NCBI GenBank assembly: GCA_020635205.1
Contig: JACKAE010000005.1
Location: 1 to 64,000, forward strand
Direction: 5' to 3'
Source of the DNA: Ignavibacteria bacterium
GTDB taxonomy: Bacteria; Bacteroidota; Ignavibacteria; OLB7
Length of the DNA stretch: 64,000 nt
The notes below the pieces were generated by a model, which was given only the letters and a program-made list of their open reading frames with translations, was not told where the DNA came from and searched no databases. The translations under genes and the position numbers were made by a program. Positions 1 to 9,302 of this stretch are shown here, piece after piece (position 1 is the first letter of the stretch; every line of letters starts with the position of its first letter).

Positions 1-23
1 GCAGTCGCTCGAATATAGAAGGG

Positions 24-59
24 ACGCGGTCTCGGGGAGAGTACTCCTCGAGACCGCGT
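24..59 (+). terminator. Intrinsic-terminator-like hairpin, copy 1 of a duplicated 58-bp unit
   Basis: A 16-bp stem (one G-T wobble) with an AGTA loop spans 24-39 and 44-59. The surrounding 5-62 segment is identical to 6121-6178, which lies directly after the giant surface-protein gene. Copy 1 therefore probably ends a gene lying left of the window. The T-rich tail is short, so the terminator role is inferred from position and stem strength. Confidence 0.75.
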
Positions 60-62
60 TGT

Positions 63-354
63 ATATAGTGAAGTATCAGTGAAGAGAATTTCTGGTAACT
101 TTTCACTCCCTAACTGTGTTCTTATTGTCCACGACAATAAAAGGCTTGAATTTAGAGCATTTTAAGGGTATCTATTAATTTTATAGGAGAAACAACGATC
201 ATCTGAATTTCTCGCTCATCCACTGTAAAGGGAACTGACACAATCAGAACCACAAAATACAGAGCGCAGATACACATAGAAACATATCGACCTAATCTAC
301 ATATAAGTCTTAGTATCCTTCACAACTTCATTTTTTTACCGACAAGGAGGAATT
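63..354. other. Non-coding leader upstream of the giant surface-protein gene
   Basis: About 290 AT-rich bases between the hairpin and the ATG at 355. I see no convincing ORF. The promoter of the next gene should lie here, but no exact TTTG-N19-TAnnTTTG pair was found by eye. Confidence 0.5.
344..350 (+). promoter_or_regulatory. Strong Shine-Dalgarno (AAGGAGG) for the giant surface-protein gene
   Basis: AAGGAGG sits four bases before the ATG at 355. Many genes in this window have no recognisable SD, so a near-perfect one suggests efficient translation of the large secreted protein and fixes its start. Confidence 0.7.
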
Positions 355-3300
355 ATGCGATTAATTCGCAATCTTGCTTTAATGCTTGTCGGGTTGTTTT
401 TGGCAACCGAAGGTTTTGCACAGACAACTCCGATCATGAATCAGATCCCATGGTTTGACTACAGGCCAGAGCGGATCGCCAATGACTTCCAGTCCATTAT
501 TGGACGAAGTGGAACCAACACTGTTAGCGGTTCCACAAACCGCGGATGGACGACGTATAACAATGACATGTTCATTGATATGCCGTTCCCATTCACTTTT
601 ATGCGGACAAACTATCCTCAGGGATACCGCATTATCGTACAACATCAGGGATGGTTATCGTTCAGTGGTTATACCACAACGTCTGACCGATGGACGTACA
701 ACTACTATCCTCGCACCTACTATTGGACAAACTCACAAACGAATTACCGTACCTGGAACAGGATGATTGCTCCATATTGGACTGATCTTCAAACTGCAGG
801 TGTAAGTAGTCCACAGGGTGGTGTTTACTATCGTGTTGACGGCCCTGTTGGAGATCGGGTCATGACAGTTGAGTGGCGTGTCCGTGGTGGGAACTATCCA
901 AGCGGACCGACTGGTAATTTCCAGGCATTGCTCTACGAGAAGACCTCAACAATTGAGTTCCATTATGGAGACAATTCCATTGACCGAACAATTCCTGCAC
1001 CAGGATTTATTGTTGGTTACGGTGCTCTCGTTGGGCTACGCAATCAAGGGCAGCGTCGCATTGCACGTGAGTTGACACCGGAAGACTTTAGCAATGACGA
1101 GGAGAACTTCCTCTACATGATTCATCCGGATCAAGTGATTCGTGGGATGCAGCCGGGAGAAGATACAATCTCCTTTACTCGAATCAACACATTCAATCAG
1201 TGGGGAAGTACTCCATATACACCTGTGGACTATGCGTTCTCGGAAACGTATGGTGTTCCTCCTTACAACTACTACACAGCAAGTCCATATTTCCACTACG
1301 GATTTCCGACTGAAAGTGGTGTAGAGATTGCCTATCGTCTGCGTCCGATTCTCAATGATTTAGCATGTGACTCGGTCTGGTTCACACCAAACAATGCAAT
1401 CAATGCATACAGTGCTGGAACCGGTGTTGTTGTCAATGCACGTTTCGAAAATCGTGCGTCAGCAGTTAAGAACAACATGCCGACCCGATTTGATGTCTAC
1501 TATGGTGGCGCGAAAGTAAAGGTTTACACCTCAGAGCAACAGCTCGTTTCGCCGGGTGGACGTTTAGGGACAGCGAACGTGACGTTCAATGTGATTCCAG
1601 GATCAACAAACGCTGGGCCAGGAACCAACGGCAAAAGCCGCAACGGTGTCTACGAAGTCCGAATCTATCCACAGGATCCATTAGAAGAAGATTTCAAAAA
1701 TGATACCTGCAAGATTCCGTACTTCATTTTGGGGCAGCACGATGTCCTTGCCTTCCAAATCCTCTCGCCATTTGAGAATCTTCCGCCACTCTTCACGAAG
1801 TATCCTGTAGGTGTCGGCGTACCGATTGAGGCACGTTTCTTGAATGTTGGGGTTAATACTGAAAACAACGTTGGCGTTGGATATGCGATCTACCGTCAAG
1901 GTGAGTCGACCCCGCTCTATACATCGAATGCGGTAATTCCGGGACAATTCCCGTCAGCATCGTTCCGCGATGTGAACTTGCCGACATGGTCGCCAGCACA
2001 ACCGGGCGTTTACACGATCCGAATTTGGTCTGACCTAACAAACGATGAAGATCGTGGAAACGATTCGATTCCAGTTTTAGGACAGCATAGCTTCTTCGCT
2101 GCGTATGAAATTGAGCTTGCCGCAGTTGGAACCAACATTCGCCCATTAATTAATGAGCGGAGACCAGTTGGGCGTCCAGTGCCAATCAGCGCAACCTTCG
2201 TGAACAACGGTATTACCGATGCAACGAACACGCCGGCGACCGTGACGATTACCGACCCACGCGGCAACCAGGTCTACAACCAGACCGTGCAGGTACAGGA
2301 GATCATTTCAGAGGGCGAATTCACGCAGGACTTCCCAGACTTTGTGCCGCCGTTAACAAGTGGCCCAGGTCGTTATACAATTACTGTAGTGATTTCGAAT
2401 TCACAGGATCCAATTGCCGGGAACAACACGTTTAGTTGGTCATTCAACGTACTGCCACAGGTTCGTGGTGACGTGTTAGTTGGCATCGGCGAGCGCTTTG
2501 AGACGATTCAGGAAGCTCGTGACTCGCTCTTCTACTTGGGTGTGTCGGGCGATGTGAACCTGATCTTGATTGAAGATGAGTATACCGTCGCACCGCTGAA
2601 CAACGAGCCATCAACCCCGGCGATTGACTTCCGTGGAGAAATTATCGGCGCGGGCGAGAATGCACGGATCACCTGGATGCCACATCCGAGCAAGACGAAG
2701 GTGACGATTCACCTGAAGTCGCCATCGGGTATCGGCATGTGGTTCGGACAGATTGATAATGATAACCCAAGTGGGTACATGACTTTCGATGGTGGGCCAA
2801 ACCGGACTCTCCACTTCGATCTGGAGAATACCGGACCACGTGACCTATACGTGCCGCTCTTCTTCGGCAGAGGTTCATCGAACTATGCAGTGAAGAATGC
2901 AGAGATCGCACCGTTTGGTGGAGGAGACCTCCACTGCACACAGACGATCTCGATCCCACGCTACGACCAAGCGTTCAACCAGTTCAGCTATGTCGAAGAT
3001 CTCTCACAGCAGATCTCGGCTGGTATCATGCTTCGGAACACGATACCGTTCGACCCAACATCGGGTGGCAATTCGTTGAATGCCGATACGCTGTTCAACC
3101 AGAACAACGTGTTTGAGGGGAACCACATCCGTGGCTTCGGCTACGGCATCGTCTCGGTCGGCGCAGGCCCAATCATGCGTGAGCAGAGTGCACGCTTCGA
3201 GGCGATCAACAACCGTGAGAACATCTATCGTGGTAACTGGATCGAGGATGTGAGCCGTGGGGGTATCGCGGTCTCCTTCGAGAGCAACTCACAGATCGTG

Positions 3301-6099
3301 GAGAACCGTATCGATGGAGTCCACAACGACTGCAACGGCCCGATCACCGGCGCCGATGCGAAGGGAACGGAGAGTTCAGCAACGAACGAGCGTGATGCGG
3401 CTGGTATCTCGGTGACCGCAGGTGGCAACGCCAGTGGCAACCGTGGGTACTCGAATGGGTTGTTGATTGCTCGCAACCAGGTCTCGGACATCCGGACGAG
3501 CAGTGGGAATGCGGCCGGTATCTCTGTAGAGAACAACCGGAACGTGTTGATCACCCCGGGTGGTGTGGTACAAGAGTTGCCGACGAGTTCGGCGATGGAT
3601 GTACAGAACAACATGGTGTGGGATTACAAGGGAGCAGACGGCAGCTATGGTATCGCAATGACGATCGAGCAGAAGAATGCAGGCCTTGATTACACGCCAC
3701 GTGACAACGATGTGGTGAACAATACGATCTACAATCCGTCGACGACGGGAGCCAGTGGCTCGTATGTCGGCATTCTCTCTCAGTTGAGCGAGGCTCGTGT
3801 GATGAACAACATCGTGACGGTGTTGAACAGCGGCGCGCTTGGTCTGTACTATCAGGTACGGACTCCGCAGTATGAGCCATACAACATGTCGGTAACCTCG
3901 GACTACAACTTGGTCTGGACACCGAATGGTGTGCTCGGTTCGTTGAGCCGGTATTCGCCAGAGGGCTATCGTCTGCCATCGCCACCGGTGATGAGCAACC
4001 TGTCGCAGTGGCAGTATCTGACCCGTCAGGATGAGAACTCGTTGGTGGGTGACATCACACCGGAGTTCATGAGCCTTGTACCGGGATCGGAGAACTTGCA
4101 CTTGAACCCGCAGTTGCGTCGTTCGTTGGCAGGGAATCGTGGTGTGGATATGTCGGAGTTCACGAATGACATCGACAACGAGCCACGGACGCAGTCGGCG
4201 ATGAATGGTCGGTATGACCTGGGAGCAGACGAGTTCTGGGGCGTTGTACAGAACAACGACTTGGTTGCTGAGAATGTGACCGCGCCGTTTGGGTGGCGTG
4301 CAACGAGTGGGACGTTCTCCGATGCGGAGTACGTGATGGACGACTCGTTGATTGAGGTTCGAGCTCGTGTTCGGAACATCGGCGGTCGTCCGATGGCCGG
4401 TGCATCGGTGACGATGGAGATCGATTACTGGAATGGCGGCACGTGGATCAACGAAGCATCGATCAGCCGGAATGTGGCGGTGGATGTTTCGGAGGCGAGC
4501 GAGGTCGACTTCGGTCAGTATCAGCCGCGGACGATGTGGGAGTTGGGTATGACGAATGGGACGTTTGGGACGATGGAGCCGAACGTGACCCCGATCTATC
4601 GTTTTGTACTGACGGTTGGCAACGATGACAACCTTGGGAACAACCGGTATGAGAAGTCGGTACGCTTCTACGTACAGCGTGCGAAGACGGAGTCGTTCGT
4701 GAGTGTAGAGAACTACATGCCGGGTGTTGATGGTTCGACGTTGCCGGCATCGACGGCAGGGGACTTGGATGTTCTCGGAAACAAGTTGAATGCGGACTCG
4801 ATCCTCTCGGCGTTGGCTCAGATCAACTGGTCACGCACGGGCACGGTCGGTGGGAACACAGACTTCACGTATGACTTGTTCGAGCGCGATCGCTGGCCAC
4901 AGTATGCGTTGAACTTTGCACCATGGCAGTTTGTGATGTGGATGCAGGGCGACGAGTCCGAGGGGTTGAAGGCAGAGGAGCGTTGGGCGATCAAGGGACA
5001 GCAGGACGCGTGGGACACGTGGCGACGCGCAGGCTTGTTCATCACGGGTCAGGAGATCAGTCGGAAGCACGACGTGGCGTTGGATGCGTTCAACGGGAAT
5101 GCAGCAGACCGAGAGTTCGTTCAGGAGTACCTGCGAGCACAGCACGTACGGAACACGAACCCAGGGTTGTATGACGGGTTGCGTGTGCAGGGCGTACGGA
5201 TCACGAACCGTCGTTTTGAGACGATCGACGCGACGGGAGTGAAGGGAGATCGTGGCCCGAACCCAACGGTCGTCCGCGCGACTGGTGGCGAGGGTGTTGC
5301 GCAGGGTACACATTGGTATGCTGACGAGACGAGTCCACGAGCGACACGTGATTCGTTGAGTGGCATGACGATGGCGAACCTGACACGAGCCTCGGTGTAC
5401 TATGGCGTCGACATCCGTCACTGGGGCCGCTTTGCTCCAGAGGCAGATCGTTCGGGTGTGCAGCGAGTGGTCTTGGGAGCGATTGACTTCTTGGATCAGT
5501 ACAGCGCAGTGTTGCCGGTCGAGGTGAGTGAGTTCACGGCGTATCAGACGGGTCGCGAGGCAGTGACGGTGCAGTGGGCGACGGTCTCGGAGAAGGAGAT
5601 CAGTGGATTGGAGATCGAGCGCTCGGAGGTTGTACGGAGTGAGAGTGGGGAGTCGCTGGTGGGCAGCCAGGTGATCGCGCAGCGTGTACCAGAGGGGGGT
5701 CCGGAGAAGGTGGCGTCGTACAGCGTATTGGACGGGACGGTCCGTCAGGGTGCGGAGTACGAGTATCGTCTGATCTCGATTGAGAAGGACGGACGTCGGG
5801 TGGTAGCCGCACGAGGTCGCGTCTTGGTAACGGGGGGAGCGGAGAGCTCGTACTCGTTGTCAGTCTATCCGAACCCAGCGAGTGAGTACAGTCGTATCAG
5901 CTGGCGAGCACCACGCGGTGTGGCGTCGAGCTTGTTGATGGTCGACGCGGAGGGTAAGGTTGTCCGTGAGGAGGAGTTGAGCGTTGACGGCACGGGCGAG
6001 TTGCGGATTGACGTGACCGGGTTGTCGAGTGGCGTGTACCACATTCGTTTGATGAGCGGCACGGAAGTGTTGACGCAGACGTTGACGGTACAGAAGTAG
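355..6099 (+). CDS. Giant secreted multidomain protein with T9SS type-A sorting domain
   Basis: A 1914-residue protein, predicted to be exported by Sec and then across the outer membrane by T9SS. Residues 1-22 are a signal peptide ending FAQ. Residues about 340-700 contain three CARDB-like beta-sandwich segments, each with a 'P.....F.N.G' core, and another lies near 1305-1440. Residues about 720-1260 are rich in short Asn/Gly/Ile repeats of the right-handed beta-helix type (NNVFEGN, RGNWIED, VNNTIYN, MNNIVTV). Residues about 1480-1690 form an unassigned region with Trp-rich motifs (HWYADE, DIRHWGRF). The 'LPVEVSEFTAY' Ig-like module precedes the sorting domain (YPNPASEYS to the final VQK). 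The first kilobases are AT-richer with mixed codons, while the 3' half strongly prefers G-ending codons. The start is set by the SD at 344. Surface adhesin or matrix protein is my inference; no catalytic residues were recognised. Confidence 0.85.
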   Translation: MRLIRNLALMLVGLFLATEGFAQTTPIMNQIPWFDYRPERIANDFQSIIGRSGTNTVSGSTNRGWTTYNNDMFIDMPFPFTFMRTNYPQGYRIIVQHQGWLSFSGYTTTSDRWTYNYYPRTYYWTNSQTNYRTWNRMIAPYWTDLQTAGVSSPQGGVYYRVDGPVGDRVMTVEWRVRGGNYPSGPTGNFQALLYEKTSTIEFHYGDNSIDRTIPAPGFIVGYGALVGLRNQGQRRIARELTPEDFSNDEENFLYMIHPDQVIRGMQPGEDTISFTRINTFNQWGSTPYTPVDYAFSETYGVPPYNYYTASPYFHYGFPTESGVEIAYRLRPILNDLACDSVWFTPNNAINAYSAGTGVVVNARFENRASAVKNNMPTRFDVYYGGAKVKVYTSEQQLVSPGGRLGTANVTFNVIPGSTNAGPGTNGKSRNGVYEVRIYPQDPLEEDFKNDTCKIPYFILGQHDVLAFQILSPFENLPPLFTKYPVGVGVPIEARFLNVGVNTENNVGVGYAIYRQGESTPLYTSNAVIPGQFPSASFRDVNLPTWSPAQPGVYTIRIWSDLTNDEDRGNDSIPVLGQHSFFAAYEIELAAVGTNIRPLINERRPVGRPVPISATFVNNGITDATNTPATVTITDPRGNQVYNQTVQVQEIISEGEFTQDFPDFVPPLTSGPGRYTITVVISNSQDPIAGNNTFSWSFNVLPQVRGDVLVGIGERFETIQEARDSLFYLGVSGDVNLILIEDEYTVAPLNNEPSTPAIDFRGEIIGAGENARITWMPHPSKTKVTIHLKSPSGIGMWFGQIDNDNPSGYMTFDGGPNRTLHFDLENTGPRDLYVPLFFGRGSSNYAVKNAEIAPFGGGDLHCTQTISIPRYDQAFNQFSYVEDLSQQISAGIMLRNTIPFDPTSGGNSLNADTLFNQNNVFEGNHIRGFGYGIVSVGAGPIMREQSARFEAINNRENIYRGNWIEDVSRGGIAVSFESNSQIVENRIDGVHNDCNGPITGADAKGTESSATNERDAAGISVTAGGNASGNRGYSNGLLIARNQVSDIRTSSGNAAGISVENNRNVLITPGGVVQELPTSSAMDVQNNMVWDYKGADGSYGIAMTIEQKNAGLDYTPRDNDVVNNTIYNPSTTGASGSYVGILSQLSEARVMNNIVTVLNSGALGLYYQVRTPQYEPYNMSVTSDYNLVWTPNGVLGSLSRYSPEGYRLPSPPVMSNLSQWQYLTRQDENSLVGDITPEFMSLVPGSENLHLNPQLRRSLAGNRGVDMSEFTNDIDNEPRTQSAMNGRYDLGADEFWGVVQNNDLVAENVTAPFGWRATSGTFSDAEYVMDDSLIEVRARVRNIGGRPMAGASVTMEIDYWNGGTWINEASISRNVAVDVSEASEVDFGQYQPRTMWELGMTNGTFGTMEPNVTPIYRFVLTVGNDDNLGNNRYEKSVRFYVQRAKTESFVSVENYMPGVDGSTLPASTAGDLDVLGNKLNADSILSALAQINWSRTGTVGGNTDFTYDLFERDRWPQYALNFAPWQFVMWMQGDESEGLKAEERWAIKGQQDAWDTWRRAGLFITGQEISRKHDVALDAFNGNAADREFVQEYLRAQHVRNTNPGLYDGLRVQGVRITNRRFETIDATGVKGDRGPNPTVVRATGGEGVAQGTHWYADETSPRATRDSLSGMTMANLTRASVYYGVDIRHWGRFAPEADRSGVQRVVLGAIDFLDQYSAVLPVEVSEFTAYQTGREAVTVQWATVSEKEISGLEIERSEVVRSESGESLVGSQVIAQRVPEGGPEKVASYSVLDGTVRQGAEYEYRLISIEKDGRRVVAARGRVLVTGGAESSYSLSVYPNPASEYSRISWRAPRGVASSLLMVDAEGKVVREEELSVDGTGELRIDVTGLSSGVYHIRLMSGTEVLTQTLTVQK

Positions 6100-6109
6100 G
6101 GTTAGGTAA

Positions 6110-6175
6110 TCGAGCGTGAATCGCTCGAATATAGAAGGGACGCGGTCTCGGGGAGAGTACTCCTCGAGACCGCGT
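6110..6175 (+). terminator. Double-hairpin terminator after the giant gene, copy 2 of the 58-bp unit
   Basis: A 7-bp stem with loop TGAAT (6110-6128) is followed by a 16-bp stem with an AGTA loop (6140-6175). Positions 6121-6178 are identical to 5-62. It lies 11 bases after the stop codon. Confidence 0.8.
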
Positions 6176-6279
6176 TGTTATTAGAAGACTCTCTTGGAAA
6201 TATCCCTTAGAATCTTACACGAGATTTAGGGGAACAAAGCTCACACTTGAAAACTTCCTTCTAATAGAGTACTTGAAAC

Positions 6280-6825
6280 TTGAATGCTATATTCGCAACC
6301 GAAACTTCACTAAACAGTTCTTCTTTGAGTTCTTACGTTATGATCTATACAGACGGAGCCTGTTCTGGGAATCCTGGACCGGGTGGCTATGGTGTTGTTA
6401 TGCTTTACGGTGATCGCCGCATGGAGCTTTCCGATGGCTACCGCGAAACAACGAACAATCGAATGGAGCTACTTGCAGTGATTTCCGCGCTGGAGAATCT
6501 GAAGCGCCCTTGCAAAGTGCAGCTCTACAGCGATTCGCAGTACGTTGTAAACGCAATCAACGAAGGGTGGCTGCAGGGATGGATCAAGCGAGGGTGGCGG
6601 AAGAGCAATAAGAAGTCAGTAGAAAATATCGACTTGTGGCAGCGATTACTTCCACTTCTGCAAGAGCATGAGGTTGTCTTTAATTGGGTGAGAGGGCATA
6701 CAAACGTGCGGGAGAATGAGAGGTGTGATCAACTCGCAGTAGAGGCCTCGCTCGGTATCGACTTGAAGGTAGATGCAGGATATGAAAAGAGCGCTGGTAG
6801 CAGTCCAGCCTTGTTTCGCTCATAA
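6280..6825 (+). CDS. rnhA: Ribonuclease HI
   Basis: Cleaves the RNA strand of RNA-DNA hybrids in the cytoplasm. The family signature YTDGACSGNPGPGG is at residues 23-36. The catalytic carboxylates appear as Asp25, Glu63 (NNRMELLA), Asp85 (YSDSQYV) and Asp150 (ERCDQLA), with the loop His140 (VRGHTN). The full ORF is 181 residues against about 155 in E. coli, with a roughly 20-residue N-terminal and a similar C-terminal extension. An alternative ATG at 6340 would cut into the first beta strand (YVMIYTDG), so I prefer 6280. It is a single gene after the terminator, and the following glycosyltransferase starts 88 bases later. Confidence 0.93.
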   Translation: MNAIFATETSLNSSSLSSYVMIYTDGACSGNPGPGGYGVVMLYGDRRMELSDGYRETTNNRMELLAVISALENLKRPCKVQLYSDSQYVVNAINEGWLQGWIKRGWRKSNKKSVENIDLWQRLLPLLQEHEVVFNWVRGHTNVRENERCDQLAVEASLGIDLKVDAGYEKSAGSSPALFRS

Positions 6826-6912
6826 GGTTGTGGGGATGATTGAGTAGGGAACAAAATCTTCCTGTAGAAATCCTTCTGAATCTTCTATCTTCTCCCCGGC
6901 CATCGTTCTATC

Positions 6913-7917
6913 ATGCGCCGGATATTTCTTACATCAACAATGCGTCGTCCGTTTATTCTGGATGACCTTACTACTCTTCGTCGTCACTACGCAGTCGACT
7001 TTTTTGTTGGCAGCGGAATGGTAGATGCCTGCCGCATGTTCGTGCGGTCTACTCGTGCTGACCTCTCGATCTGTTGGTTCGCCTCGGTCTACTCTTTTGC
7101 TGTGACGCTCGGTGTAAGGCTTGCTGGAAAGAAGTCGATTATCGTCGTTGGTGGTGTTGATGCAGCAGCTTTGCCGGAACTTGGGTATGGCATCTGGCTC
7201 AGTAAGTGGAAGAGCTTCCTTGTGCGGCAGGCACTGCGCCGAGCAGATGTGATTTTGGTAGTGGATGAACGATTGAGACAGAACTTGGAATGCCACAGCC
7301 AATTATCACTTGCGCAGGCGTCAGTTCTTCCAACTGGCTACGACTCACACTTCTGGTCGTTACCGAACTCCGATGCCGAACGGGAGGGAGTTCTCTGTGT
7401 GGCGACGTGCGACTCTGAGCGGAGAGGACGTGTGAAGGGAGTCGACCTCTTTTTAGAAGTTGCGGAGATGCTTCCAGATATTCCTTTCAGGTTGATTGGA
7501 GTCGATCCTGACTTCCTCCACAACTTCCCTTTTGTGATCCCAAAGAACGTCCAGATTCTTCCCCCGCTCGCTCATGCTGAACTGGTAGATCACTATCACT
7601 CTGCTTCCATCTACTGCCAACCCTCCCGACACGAAGGCTTATCGAACGTTCTCTGTGAGGGGATGCTCTGTGGACTGATTCCGGTGGGGACTGATGTGGG
7701 GGGAACTGCTACCGCGATTGGAGATACTGGAGTTCTTGTTCCCCCGGAAGATACAGATGCGTTACGCCGCGGAATACTTCAGGCACTCTCAATGCCTGAT
7801 GAGAGTCGTCAGGCTGTGCGGAACCGTATCGTGAAGCTCTTTCCGAGAGAGAGGAGAGAGAAAGAGCTGATTAGGATTGTTCGGCAGTTGACAGGGGAGG
7901 AACCAGATGAGTCGTAG
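6913..7917 (+). CDS. GT4-family glycosyltransferase
   Basis: A 334-residue GT-B glycosyltransferase that probably transfers a nucleotide-activated sugar to a surface polysaccharide or lipid acceptor. The C-terminal Rossmann half carries the family-4 E-x7-E motif at Glu241 and Glu249 (HEGLSNVLCEG) followed by GTDVGG. The N-terminal half (residues 1-160) is poorly conserved, as usual. There is no signal peptide, so it acts at the cytoplasmic face. Its last 11 bases overlap the following flippase gene, indicating translational coupling and a shared role in glycan assembly. Donor and acceptor cannot be read from the sequence. Confidence 0.85.
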   Translation: MRRIFLTSTMRRPFILDDLTTLRRHYAVDFFVGSGMVDACRMFVRSTRADLSICWFASVYSFAVTLGVRLAGKKSIIVVGGVDAAALPELGYGIWLSKWKSFLVRQALRRADVILVVDERLRQNLECHSQLSLAQASVLPTGYDSHFWSLPNSDAEREGVLCVATCDSERRGRVKGVDLFLEVAEMLPDIPFRLIGVDPDFLHNFPFVIPKNVQILPPLAHAELVDHYHSASIYCQPSRHEGLSNVLCEGMLCGLIPVGTDVGGTATAIGDTGVLVPPEDTDALRRGILQALSMPDESRQAVRNRIVKLFPRERREKELIRIVRQLTGEEPDES

Positions 7918-9151
7918 CCTGACGAGGGATGGATTGCTTGTGGTGCTCAGCGATGGAGGAACTCGGCTTCTGACATTTATTGCCAACGCCTACCTTGCCA
8001 AGGTGCTCGCCCCAACATCGTACGGTATTGCCTTCCTTGGGTTGACAATTCTAAGCTATGGGATGTTGCCAGCCGATCTCGGACTCTACGCGCTCGGAGT
8101 GCGCGAGATGGCTAAAGAAAGAAGTCAGAGAGAATTTCAGTTCAGCGATCTTCTCTGGCTGAGAACCATGTTAGGTCTTGCTGGAATGCTTCTGACAGGA
8201 ATTGGGATTTTGCTCTTCGTTCACGAGGGGCAATCCCGTTCGGTTGCACTTCTCTTCCTTCTCGCACTTATCCCCTCGCTCTGGCAGATGGATTGGTATT
8301 ATCAGGGAGGGCGTCGCTACAGTGAGCTTACGTTGATTCGGTATCTCTTCAGTGGATCATATTTGGCAGGTATCTGGTTCTTCGTTAGTGGGGATAACAA
8401 TCTTGAGCGGATCCCCCTGATCTACTCAGCAAGCATCGTACTTGCAGCGGTGGCAGCTTTTGTGTTGAAGCGGGATAGTGAACCGATTCTCCCGAGAGAA
8501 TCTTTCTTTAATCCGAAACTTTGGCGGGAGTGGAGAGAAATCTTGCGACGATCAATTCCAATTGGTTTGGGAAGCATTCTCGCACAGTCAGTGCCACTGA
8601 TTCCACCAATTGTTATCGCAGCCATGTACGACGAAGAGCAGGTTGGACTCTTTGGGGCAGCCTTTCGCCTAACGATGATTTTACTGGTAGTTGACAGGAC
8701 ATTCTTCACTCTCTTTCTTCCCCGTATAGCCAGAGTCAACACATCATCTCCCGAGCGTGCTCCCGAAGTACTGCGGAGAACCTTCAGGTGGTTGATTCTG
8801 ATCGGTTTATGTCTCGGTGTTGGCATCATCCCGATAGCTGAGCCAATTGTTATTGTTGTGAACAGATCAGAGTATGCCGGAGCCGCTCTCCCTTTGATTT
8901 TGATGAGTTGGTTTGTCTCCGCCACAATTCTGACGACCTTCTTTTCCTATGCTCTGGTTGCCGCGGGATACGAGAGAGCATATTTCCAAGCTGCATTAGT
9001 CAGCACTCCAATCACTCTTCTCCTGATTTTTCTCCTGACGTGGCAGTTCGGTATCGTTGGGACTGCGGTGAGTATTTCTCTCGCTGAGATCATCATGGCC
9101 ACCCTAATGTATGGCAAGTTCCGACGACACCTCGACGTCAGATTGTGGTAA
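7907..9151 (+). CDS. Polysaccharide flippase (Wzx-like, MOP superfamily)
   Basis: A 414-residue integral membrane protein with about 12 hydrophobic segments over its whole length. The N-terminus (RDGLLVVLSDGGTRLLTFIANAYLAK) has the pattern of the polysaccharide-biosynthesis flippase family. It probably moves lipid-linked sugar across the inner membrane. The start ATG lies within the last codons of the preceding glycosyltransferase, and GGAGG at 7897-7901 provides an SD. The gene pair looks like a minimal glycan export unit without a nearby polymerase or ligase. Confidence 0.85.
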   Translation: MSRSLTRDGLLVVLSDGGTRLLTFIANAYLAKVLAPTSYGIAFLGLTILSYGMLPADLGLYALGVREMAKERSQREFQFSDLLWLRTMLGLAGMLLTGIGILLFVHEGQSRSVALLFLLALIPSLWQMDWYYQGGRRYSELTLIRYLFSGSYLAGIWFFVSGDNNLERIPLIYSASIVLAAVAAFVLKRDSEPILPRESFFNPKLWREWREILRRSIPIGLGSILAQSVPLIPPIVIAAMYDEEQVGLFGAAFRLTMILLVVDRTFFTLFLPRIARVNTSSPERAPEVLRRTFRWLILIGLCLGVGIIPIAEPIVIVVNRSEYAGAALPLILMSWFVSATILTTFFSYALVAAGYERAYFQAALVSTPITLLLIFLLTWQFGIVGTAVSISLAEIIMATLMYGKFRRHLDVRLW

Positions 9152-9302
9152 GTTTTCTCACCTTCATGTTCTTTCCAACAATCGGTGTATCATTATGCCT
9201 CGACTCTATCAAACCTGATTGATTCCGGCATGACAAACCGGCGTTTTGTTGCCAATGATTAGATGTTTTGAAAGCATGATATTTCATTCTTCTCTTGCAA
9301 AG

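Noticed and set aside
3376..4101. Minus-strand ORF of 241 residues inside the giant gene
   Set aside because: A shadow of the coding strand; rich in Arg/His/Ser and without motif or start signal.
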